From Acidobacteriota bacterium (lineage in GTDB: Bacteria; Acidobacteriota; Terriglobia; Versatilivoradales; Versatilivoraceae): a stretch of 5,002 nt of DNA. Positions 1 to 5,002 of the stretch are shown piece after piece (the first letter of the stretch is position 1; every line of letters begins with the position of its first letter). Both the position numbers and the translations under genes were made by a program. The DNA lies in the NCBI GenBank assembly GCA_026706225.1, contig JAPOZE010000578.1, forward strand, positions 1-5,002, given 5' to 3'. The notes under the pieces are model-generated. The model worked only from the letters and a program-made list of their open reading frames with translations. It did not search any database and was not told the origin of the DNA.

Positions 1-1206
1 GGGCTCTCCCGACCGTATTCCGATCGACTCTCTGACTCCCCCGGGGCAAAGAGGCATCAGGCCCTCGTCGCCGCCGGAATAGCAGGCCTCCGAAACCACC
101 CTGTCCTTCAGTAAAGGGTGTTTCCCGTCCACCCCCGTATCCAGGACGGCGACCGCCTGGCCCGCTCCGGAATAGCCTTGACTCCAGGCATTGGGCGCCC
201 CGACCAGGGGAGTGCTCGTCTCCAGCGAAAGCTCGACCCGTATGTCCTCCTCCAGGGAGACCACCTCGGGGTCGGAGGCCAGAGCCTCCAGGGCGGCCCC
301 GTCCACCTCCATGGCTAGGTGGGGCATGTACTTGAACCGGCGGACCGATGAAAGATTGAAGCTGCTCATACGAGTCAACAGAGATTGCTGGACTCGGGAA
401 ATCAGAGGGGAGCGGACTTGGGCCTCATTCAGGCTGCCGACCGAGGCGGACACCGATTGACCATCGGTTCTCAATCCCACGATCACCCTGGCCTGGCCTT
501 CGGCCTGAATCCTGTCCCTTATTGCCTCAAAGGCCCTGTCCCGCTGGGCCTGAAGCACCGGTTCTCCTCCCATGCCCAGTTCCTGGCTGGAATCCTGATC
601 GTCGACACCCGGGCTTCTGAGGCCGAGGGTGGCGATGCCGCAATTGGGCTCCCGGCTGGAGGTGACGGTCCCGGAGCCCCGCGGCGAGACCCGGGTGGTC
701 AGCGGAAAGCAGGCGCCGCTGACGAAAAAGGTCTTGGTGTACCCGTTGTCGGACTCGTCGCTTTCCGCAACCGCTTCTCCCCCGTCGACCACCACTCGAA
801 GCGTGTGGGTGCCGCTGCTCAATCTTCCCAGGGGATAGTCCTCGCGAAATCGAAAGACCTGAGGGGCCAGGGGAGGGGACACGTCGAAGGTCTCCCGCAA
901 GCGGCCGTTCAGAAAGAGCTCGATCCGGAAAGGCTCGGCGACCGGGGAGCCGCCGCTGTTGATGACGGCGAAGTCCACAAAGAGGCGATCGTAGGCCATC
1001 AGTCGGAGGGTGTCGGTTCGTGTCTCCTGCCGGTTGGAGACCACCAGGCTGTCCGACCAGCCCTCGGGGCGAACGGGTCTCAGATTGGGCAGGTCGTCCT
1101 GTGAACCGGCCGAACCCGGAGAGGCCAGCAAAAGCAGGGGCACGAACAGCCTCAGCCCGATCCGGGCGCCGATCCTTCCTCTTGTGGTGTGCTCACGCTG
1201 GACCAT
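1..1206 (-). CDS. Secreted subtilisin-family (S8) serine protease precursor with N-terminal CARDB domain, partial (3' end beyond window)
   Basis: The ATG at 1206-1204 opens a frame that runs for 402 codons to the window edge without a stop. Residues 1-33 form a signal peptide: Arg-rich n-region, hydrophobic core LFVPLLLLA, likely cleavage near GSA/GS. Residues about 39-162 look like a CARDB beta-sandwich (NSGG turn; closing motif VAESDESDNGY). Residues 165-190 (ACFPLTTRVSPRGSGTV, then PNCG) resemble one InlB-type B-repeat strand pair flanked by cysteines. Residues about 215-325 contain a peptidase-inhibitor I9-like propeptide (QARVIVGL near 238-245; LASDPEVVSLEED at 309-321). The catalytic domain begins near 336. 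GYSGAGQAVAVLDTGVDG carries the catalytic Asp at residue 356, followed by KHP. The HGTH and GTSM motifs expected in S8 enzymes would lie past position 1. The role is peptide-bond hydrolysis outside the cytoplasm; the substrate is unknown. The start is 12 bp after the upstream stop, with a good ribosome binding site, indicating co-transcription. Confidence 0.92.
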   Translation of the reverse strand, partial: MVQREHTTRGRIGARIGLRLFVPLLLLASPGSAGSQDDLPNLRPVRPEGWSDSLVVSNRQETRTDTLRLMAYDRLFVDFAVINSGGSPVAEPFRIELFLNGRLRETFDVSPPLAPQVFRFREDYPLGRLSSGTHTLRVVVDGGEAVAESDESDNGYTKTFFVSGACFPLTTRVSPRGSGTVTSSREPNCGIATLGLRSPGVDDQDSSQELGMGGEPVLQAQRDRAFEAIRDRIQAEGQARVIVGLRTDGQSVSASVGSLNEAQVRSPLISRVQQSLLTRMSSFNLSSVRRFKYMPHLAMEVDGAALEALASDPEVVSLEEDIRVELSLETSTPLVGAPNAWSQGYSGAGQAVAVLDTGVDGKHPLLKDRVVSEACYSGGDEGLMPLCPGGVRESIGIRSGEP

Positions 1207-1214
1207 GGAATCAA

Positions 1215-1220
1215 TCCCTC
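1215..1220 (-). promoter_or_regulatory. Ribosome binding site of the S8 protease gene
   Basis: GAGGGA lies 8 nt upstream of the ATG at 1206-1204 and overlaps the TGA stop of the upstream LRR gene. The spacing is right for a Shine-Dalgarno site. It supports the chosen start and suggests that translation of the protease is coupled to termination of the LRR gene. Confidence 0.7.
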
Positions 1221-4200
1221 ACGGGTTCGGGCCGCCGTCAGGCCCAACGTCATCGGGAGTGCTCACGGTGGAAAACTGCACCCTGGCGCCGCCGGCCGTG
1301 GTTCCCATGGCATCGATGGCCAGTTGAAAGTCACTGGCGCCGGGAACGTCCAGGCACATCTGGATGGTTGCGGGCCGATTGAGCGACCAAGGCGATATGG
1401 CCTGGTGTTGCCCGGAGATCTCCAGGCTGTCGAGACTGCCGATAAAGTTCCCCTTCAGATCGAATTCCGCGAAGCGGAGGCGGGTGCCGGGCGGAGCCGA
1501 TTGTCCCGGCCGGGCGGTCACCCAGGACAGACCCAACTCTTGGCCATTCCCGAACGGCGCGGTCAGCCTGCGGCAGTCCCCGTCTCCCAGCCAGTCGTTC
1601 TCCGATTGGCCGGCTACGGAAAACAACTCCTCTGCTTCTCCATCGGACGGGCTTTCCAGCAGGTGGCGCGCCTGAACCTGAAGGGAGTCTGTGTGACAGG
1701 GGAAGCGGGTGAACACGTATAGAGCTCCGGACGTCAGTCGTCCGGCATTCGGCGCCGTCAGGGTCAGCAACTCGGCCCCTCCCCTGGGAACGCTGGTGCG
1801 GAGGAGGTTCCCGTCGGGAAATCGGCCGCCGAACGATACCGCTGGAGCCGGGGAAGTTCCTCGGTGAAAGAGGAGCGCTGCCTCGCACTCGGCCGCCTCG
1901 GGGTCCCCGTGGGTGACGGCCACTTCAGTGCTGGCCAGATGCTGGCCCAGGGGGCCCAGGAAGACGTGGGGCAGGATGGCCACCGTGGAGCAGGGCGAGC
2001 CCTGCCACAGCGAGAGGCAGAAGGGATCCCGCTCTGCCGGATCGACGTCGGAAACGGTCACGGTGTGGACGGCACGGCCCTCGGACCGCAGGACTAGACT
2101 CTCGCTCTGCAGGTCGGGAGCGTCGGGGGGCTGGCCGTCAGAGCGGCGCAGCCGGATCTGGGTGGGCTTCCCCAGGGTCAGCACCAGGCTTCTCTCTCCC
2201 TGGGCGACGGCCTCCTGCGTCAAAGTGAGGGCAATTTCGCGTCGGATCTCTCCAGCCGGAAAGACAAGCCCGCTGTCCGGAGCAGGCGAGAGGTTGGCGT
2301 ACCCGCCTGACGCCCCCCCGAAGCCTACGGAATAGGGCACCCTCACCGCCACCGGCAGTGCCCGGCTCAAGGTGACCGGGACCCTTACAGTGGAGCCCTC
2401 CAACGCCTCGGTTGTAGTCGAAGCAAAGGCGAGTGTGGCCTTGAGGTCGGAATCAACGACGAGATCGCCACGATAGGGCACCTGCCTGACGTTAGGGTTG
2501 CCGCCCAGCACGCCTATTCCGAAATCGACAGTGTATTCTCCTCCCAGGGTATCGAGCACATCGTCCAGGATTCCCTCGGGTAGATCCTCCAGGGGGTTGC
2601 GGGGCAGACTCAAGAGGCGCAAATTGTCCAGTCCCTCCAACAAGTCTTCGGACAGATCCTGCAGTGAGCTGTAGCTCAAATACAGCCGCTCCAGTTTGCG
2701 CAGCCCCTGGAAGATTCCTTCGGGTAGCTCTCTAAGAGAGTTGTCCCCCAATCCCAAGCTTCGCAGGTTGTTGAGGTCTCTGAAGACTCTGTTCGGTAGT
2801 TGCCTCAACGGGTTGCCGCTCAACTGCAGGTCTTCCAGTTTGCGCAGCCCCTGGAAGATCTCCTCCGGCAACTCGTTCAGGGAGTTGTCCCACAACCGCA
2901 ACTCACGCAGGTTACCCAGATCCCGAAAGACCTCGGGAGGCAGGGAACTCAAGGAGTTTCTATACAAATACAATATCCGCAAAGAGTTCAGCCCCTGGAA
3001 TACCCCCTTTGGTAACTTGCTCAGCGAGTTGCCCTGCAACCAGAGCTCTTCCAGGGAGGTCAATCCGCTAAAGACCTGTTCGGGCAATGAGGTCAAAGCG
3101 TTGCGATCCAACAGCAAATATTCCAGGGCGATCAGCCCTCTGAAGTCGTGTGCTTGAAGGGTAGTAAACTCGGGGTCACGCACACTCAGGATTCGCAATT
3201 CGGCCAATTGCGCCGTCGTAATGTCCTCGCAGACCCCACCGAGCCCTTCGACCAGCGCATCCCTCACTTGCGGCGTGCGGTCGCAGACATCTGCCGGTTG
3301 GTTGGGGTGAGCAATAGTCACGCTGTGGACGGCTCCAGCGGCCGGCCGCTCGACCAGCACTCCGGCGTCCAGTCCGCGAGCATCTTCGCCACTGCCGTCG
3401 GAGCGGCGCAGTCCGATCTCGGAGAGCTCACCCAGGCTCAGCACGACAGTCTTCCCCAAAGCTTCCGAGTTCTCCAGCGGAGTAAACACAATCTGCGACC
3501 CCGTCTTGCCCGCAGGGAACAGGAGACCGGCTTCCGGAGTGGGGGACAACCCCCCATAGTCGGTTTCGGTGGCAGTGCCGCCCACGCTGTAGGGCACCCG
3601 CACCGCCACCGGCAGCGCACGGCTCAACCACACCCGAACCTTCACGGTTGCGCCTTGGGTCGTTTCCTGTGTGTTCGATTCAAAGGCGAGACCGGCTTTC
3701 AGTCGGGGGTCCACCCGGAAGTCCTCCAGCGTATGGACCACATCGTCCAGAACTCCCGGTGGAAGGCTGTTGAACCCGTTGCCCTGCAACCACAAAACCC
3801 GCAGCGATCGCAGCCCGTTGAAGACGCTCTTGGGAAGTGTTCTGAGGGAGTTGTTGTTCAACAACAGGCTGTGCAGTGCTGCCAGCCCGCTGAAGTCGTG
3901 CGCTTGAAGTCCGCTGAGGCCGCTTGCTGAAAGATCCAACCGGGTTACTCTGGCCAGATGCTTCAGTGTCACCTGCGCGCAGTCGGATGTCCCAGTGACC
4001 TCCAGCAGCTTATCCCTCACCTGCCGTGTGCGGCCGCAAAGCCCCGCGGGCTGGTTGAGGGAAGAAATGGTAACGGTATGTTCCGCCCGATCCTCGGGAC
4101 GGTCGACGAGGGTATCGGTTTTCAGAAACGGGGCGTCAGGGGGCGAGCCGTCGGAACGGCGCAGGCGGATCCGGGAGAGCTCGCCCAGGGTCAGCACGAT

Positions 4201-4950
4201 CGTCTTCCCCGGACTATCGTCGTTCTCCAACAGCGCAAAGCGAATCTCTTTGCTCGTTTCGCCGGCTGGGAAAAGCAGCCCCGATTCCGGATCGGGGGAA
4301 AGATTCGCATAGTCGTTCTGCGTGGCGCTGCCCCCCAGGCTGTAGGGTACACGCACGGCCACCGGCAGGGGACGGCTCAGGGTCACTTCCACTCCCACGG
4401 TTGTCCCCGTTCGCCCGGTCTGACGGTTCGAAGCGAAAGCGATAGTAGCCTTCAGATGGGGATCTACCCAGAGGTCTGGGGCAGTGCCCACGCCTCGATT
4501 CAGTGCAACAAAGTCGCCACCTAGTGTATCGATAACATCGTCAAAGATTCCTGGGGGCAACGTAGTCAGACGATTTCTGTCCAACCACAATCGTTTCAGG
4601 GAATGCAGACCCCCAAAGACGCTTGCCGGTAAGGAAATCAGTTGGTTGTCCGACAACCATAAATCTTCGAGGTCACTCAGCCCTCTGAAGATTTCCCGCG
4701 GCAACGTGGTCAGGGCATTGTGACTCAACCACAGCCGCCTCAAGGAATGCAGATCCCGAAAGACGCCTGCGCGCAAGGAATTCAGTTGGTTGACCCGCAA
4801 CGTCAGATTTTGCAGGGAACCTAGTCCACTGAAGATCCCTTCCGGCAAGGCGGTCAGAGAGTTGTTAGTCAATCCCAACATTTGCAGGGCGCTCAACCCA
4901 CTGAAAACTCCCTCGGGCAAACTCCGTAGAGAGTTATTATCCAACGACAC
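1219..4950 (-). CDS. Multi-cassette leucine-rich repeat / Calx-beta-like protein, probably surface or secreted; 5' end likely truncated
   Basis: The frame encodes 1243 residues with no internal stop. Domains in order: LRR array 1 (residues 1-145, about six units), Calx-beta-like 1 (160-297), a capped LRR array 2 (about 298-408, three units), Calx-beta-like 2 (411-550), a capped LRR array 3 (about 551-804, nine units), Calx-beta-like 3 (826-968), and an unrecognised C-terminal region (969-1243) ending in a Pro/Gly-rich tail. LRR units follow a strict 24-residue typical-type pattern, LxxLxLxxNxL then xxLPxxxFxxLxx. Cysteine pairs C305/C324 and C556/C574 precede arrays 2 and 3 as N-terminal caps. 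LRR proteins of this kind usually bind protein or glycan ligands, and Calx-beta modules act as beta-sandwich spacers in extracellular proteins. Binding or adhesion is inferred; no ligand can be named. The GTG start (4950-4948) lies inside an LRR, with an in-frame TGA at 4980-4978. There is no signal peptide or cap, although the next gene encodes an exported protein. The true start may therefore be missing, while the downstream frame is secure. Confidence 0.9.
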   Translation of the reverse strand: MSLDNNSLRSLPEGVFSGLSALQMLGLTNNSLTALPEGIFSGLGSLQNLTLRVNQLNSLRAGVFRDLHSLRRLWLSHNALTTLPREIFRGLSDLEDLWLSDNQLISLPASVFGGLHSLKRLWLDRNRLTTLPPGIFDDVIDTLGGDFVALNRGVGTAPDLWVDPHLKATIAFASNRQTGRTGTTVGVEVTLSRPLPVAVRVPYSLGGSATQNDYANLSPDPESGLLFPAGETSKEIRFALLENDDSPGKTIVLTLGELSRIRLRRSDGSPPDAPFLKTDTLVDRPEDRAEHTVTISSLNQPAGLCGRTRQVRDKLLEVTGTSDCAQVTLKHLARVTRLDLSASGLSGLQAHDFSGLAALHSLLLNNNSLRTLPKSVFNGLRSLRVLWLQGNGFNSLPPGVLDDVVHTLEDFRVDPRLKAGLAFESNTQETTQGATVKVRVWLSRALPVAVRVPYSVGGTATETDYGGLSPTPEAGLLFPAGKTGSQIVFTPLENSEALGKTVVLSLGELSEIGLRRSDGSGEDARGLDAGVLVERPAAGAVHSVTIAHPNQPADVCDRTPQVRDALVEGLGGVCEDITTAQLAELRILSVRDPEFTTLQAHDFRGLIALEYLLLDRNALTSLPEQVFSGLTSLEELWLQGNSLSKLPKGVFQGLNSLRILYLYRNSLSSLPPEVFRDLGNLRELRLWDNSLNELPEEIFQGLRKLEDLQLSGNPLRQLPNRVFRDLNNLRSLGLGDNSLRELPEGIFQGLRKLERLYLSYSSLQDLSEDLLEGLDNLRLLSLPRNPLEDLPEGILDDVLDTLGGEYTVDFGIGVLGGNPNVRQVPYRGDLVVDSDLKATLAFASTTTEALEGSTVRVPVTLSRALPVAVRVPYSVGFGGASGGYANLSPAPDSGLVFPAGEIRREIALTLTQEAVAQGERSLVLTLGKPTQIRLRRSDGQPPDAPDLQSESLVLRSEGRAVHTVTVSDVDPAERDPFCLSLWQGSPCSTVAILPHVFLGPLGQHLASTEVAVTHGDPEAAECEAALLFHRGTSPAPAVSFGGRFPDGNLLRTSVPRGGAELLTLTAPNAGRLTSGALYVFTRFPCHTDSLQVQARHLLESPSDGEAEELFSVAGQSENDWLGDGDCRRLTAPFGNGQELGLSWVTARPGQSAPPGTRLRFAEFDLKGNFIGSLDSLEISGQHQAISPWSLNRPATIQMCLDVPGASDFQLAIDAMGTTAGGARVQFSTVSTPDDVGPDGGPNP
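1222..2046 (-). other. Unrecognised C-terminal region of the LRR protein
   Basis: Residues 969-1243. It is not LRR or Calx-beta-like. Alternating hydrophobic strands suggest two beta-sandwich-like halves: one from about TVAILPHVFLGPLGQ (989) to LFSVAGQSEN, and one from CRRLTAPFGN (1126) to ARVQFSTVS. Six cysteines (978, 987, 1022, 1085, 1126, 1199) would suit disulfides in an exported protein. It ends in a Gly/Pro/Asp tail (DDVGPDGGPNP). The first half is reminiscent of beta-rich 'PHF...GGG' modules at the ends of acidobacterial surface proteins, but this resemblance is weak. No sortase, type IX or other anchor motif is visible. Confidence 0.5.
2047..2475 (-). other. Calx-beta-like domain 3
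   Basis: Residues 826-968. Same motif order as domains 1 and 2: VDSDLKATLAFAS, VTLSRALPVAVRVPYSVG, GGYANLSPAPDSGLVFPAG, SLVLTLGKP, IRLRRSDGQPPDAP and VHTVTVSD. The DY pair has become GY and the acidic END-type segment is replaced by TQEAVAQGER, so this copy looks least able to bind calcium. A hinge of about 29 residues separates it from LRR array 3. Confidence 0.65.
2539..3300 (-). other. Cysteine-capped LRR array 3 (nine units)
   Basis: Residues 551-804. The cap contains C556 and C574. LRR units of exactly 24 residues begin at L585, L609, L633, L657, L681, L705, L729, L753 and L777. The first unit has Pro in place of the conserved Asn (VRDPEFTTL) and acts as a cap. The eighth is degenerate (LSYSSLQDLSEDLLEGL: Ser for Asn and LS for LP). 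The array closes with LDDVLDTLGG. This is the longest array, and its middle units alternate FQGL and FRDL endings. Confidence 0.85.
2623..3054 (-). repeat. Three tandem 144-bp (two-LRR) units in array 3
   Basis: Positions 2911-3054, 2767-2910 and 2623-2766 each encode a pair of LRRs. The pairs alternate FQGL and FRDL unit endings (FQGLNS/FRDLGN, FQGLRK/FRDLNN, FQGLRK/LEGLDN). A 26-bp stretch is identical at 2690-2715 and 2834-2859, exactly 144 bp apart. This is the clearest trace of recent duplication or gene conversion in the window. Confidence 0.65.
3301..3720 (-). other. Calx-beta-like domain 2
   Basis: Residues 411-550. It repeats the layout of domain 1: VDPRLKAGLAFESN, VWLSRALPVAVRVPYSVG, GTATETDYGGLSP, GLLFPAGKT, LENSEALGKTVVLSLGE, GLRRSDGSGEDA and VHSVTIAHPN. 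The acidic site has weakened further (LENSEALGK). It follows array 2 with a linker of only four residues between the HTL closing motif and VDPRLKA, far shorter than in the other two cassettes. Confidence 0.7.
3727..4059 (-). other. Cysteine-capped LRR array 2 (three units)
   Basis: Residues 298-408. A cap segment with C305 and C324 (CGRTRQVRDKLLEV, then TSDCAQVT) is followed by LRR units beginning at V335, L359 and L383. The first unit is atypical (LDLSASGLSGL, without the conserved Asn), as expected for a capping repeat. The array closes with LDDVVHTL. The cap matches the one before array 3 (CDRTPQVRDALVE, C556/C574), showing that the cap, LRRs and Calx-beta module duplicated as one unit. 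At three units this is the shortest array. Confidence 0.8.
4060..4473 (-). other. Calx-beta-like domain 1
   Basis: Residues 160-297. The Calx-beta-style core is V-x-V-x-V-T-L-S-R-P then PVAVRVPYSLGGSAT, a DY pair (NDYANLSP) and LLFPAGET. It then has LENDDSPGKTIVLTLGE and a terminal block IRLRRSDGSPPDAP ending in HTVTI. The layout of strand, glycine turn, DY and FPAG matches the Calx-beta family. The usual acidic calcium-site residues near the C-terminus are only partly kept (END-D). Assignment to the family is by motif recognition. Confidence 0.7.
4516..4950 (-). other. LRR array 1 (about six units, first one incomplete)
   Basis: Residues 1-145 of the large protein. After a partial unit (VSLDNNSL at the GTG), 24-residue units start at L22, L46, L70, L94 and L118. 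The last unit ends with FDDVIDTLGG, the same closing motif (D-D-V-x-x-T-L) found at the end of arrays 2 and 3. The residue before the LP-side Phe alternates Val, Ile, Val, Ile, Val, Ile along the units. Unlike arrays 2 and 3 there is no preceding cysteine cap, so an N-terminal portion is probably missing. Confidence 0.85.
4528..4815 (-). repeat. Two tandem copies of a 144-bp (two-LRR) unit in array 1
   Basis: Positions 4672-4815 and 4528-4671 each encode a 48-residue pair of LRRs. A hand alignment without gaps gives about 97 of 144 identical bases, including a shared 10-bp run at 4600-4609 and 4744-4753. At the protein level, LHSLRRLWLSHNALTTLP pairs with LHSLKRLWLDRNRLTTLP. The duplication unit was two LRRs rather than one. 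Confidence 0.65.
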
Positions 4951-5002
4951 TAGTGTCTCGTTAAAAGTCCAATAGAATCAAGTACTTACGTGAGGCCCAG
5001 TT
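4951..5002 (-). other. Leader upstream of the LRR frame; no gene recognised
   Basis: All three minus-strand frames are closed here (TAA at 4988-4986, TGA at 4980-4978, TAA at 4963-4961). The stretch is more AT-rich than the coding DNA that follows. A weak ribosome-binding candidate, GAGA at 4959-4956, lies 5 nt before the GTG. No convincing -35/-10 pair was found. The LRR pattern fades at the GTG, so this may be true intergenic DNA next to a truncated gene, or decayed coding sequence. Confidence 0.4.

Noticed and set aside
1..120. Protease might be inactive because no HGTH or GTSM motif is visible
   Set aside because: The frame simply leaves the window 46 residues after the catalytic Asp, before the His motif is expected. 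Activity cannot be judged here.
385..1104. 239-residue plus-strand open frame
   Set aside because: It is antisense to the protease frame, which has a signal peptide, CARDB, I9 and S8 motifs. The plus-strand translation shows no recognisable domain and low-complexity Gly/Ala/Arg content.
1331..1888. 185-residue minus-strand open frame in another phase
   Set aside because: It overlaps the C-terminal region of the LRR protein and is Arg/Pro-rich without domain motifs, typical of an out-of-phase frame in GC-rich DNA.
3148..3930. 260-residue plus-strand open frame
   Set aside because: It is antisense to LRR and Calx-beta cassettes. Its Gln/Arg/His-rich composition with repeated fragments mirrors the repeats on the other strand.
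3958..4524. 188-residue plus-strand open frame
   Set aside because: Shadow of Calx-beta-like domain 1. It has counterparts at the matching place in the other cassettes, as expected from repeats on the opposite strand.
2539..4950. CRISPR-like regular repeats
   Set aside because: The regular 72-bp and 144-bp spacing is explained by coding LRR units in one open frame. There are no identical short repeats with unique spacers.
4951..4990. Eukaryote-like splice signals (GTAAGT near 4990 and an AG just before the LRR frame), suggesting a tiny intron
   Set aside because: The implied intron would be about 39 bp and the join does not restore the LRR reading frame. Operon layout, Shine-Dalgarno site and gene density are bacterial.

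Overview
The window comes from a GC-rich bacterium and reads almost entirely as coding on the minus strand. Two genes lie head to tail, only 12 bp apart, and look like one transcription unit running from high to low coordinates. The protein style (tandem typical-type leucine-rich repeats, Calx-beta-like beta-sandwiches, CARDB, secreted subtilase) fits uncultured, environmental Acidobacteriota-like or sponge/soil-associated bacteria. That placement is an impression from protein style, not a taxonomic assignment.

Layout in transcription order. Positions 5002-4951 are a short, relatively AT-rich leader with stops in all three minus-strand frames. Positions 4950-1219 hold a 1243-residue modular protein. 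It is built from three LRR-array plus Calx-beta-like cassettes (about 6, 3 and 9 LRR units) followed by an unrecognised 275-residue C-terminal region with six cysteines. The frame opens at a GTG in the middle of an LRR and has no signal peptide or N-terminal cap, so the real 5' end may have been lost by truncation, frameshift or an assembly join. Positions 1206-1 hold the first 402 codons of a secreted subtilisin-family (S8) protease with a signal peptide, a CARDB domain, an I9-like propeptide and the catalytic-Asp motif. The His and Ser motifs lie beyond the window edge.

The upstream product looks like an extracellular binding or adhesion protein: LRR surfaces separated by beta-sandwich spacers, with cysteine pairs that suit an oxidising compartment. 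The downstream product is an exported protease. Tight coupling suggests they are made together, and a functional link (processing of the LRR protein, or recognition plus proteolysis at the cell surface) is a hypothesis only. No RNA genes, CRISPR arrays, insertion sequences, attachment sites or terminators were seen. The plus-strand open frames are shadows of these two genes.

The most notable features are: the repeated LRR/Calx-beta cassette with variable array length and variable hinge length; a 144-bp two-unit higher-order duplication inside two of the LRR arrays; the apparent decapitation of the LRR gene; and the placement of CARDB ahead of the protease prodomain.
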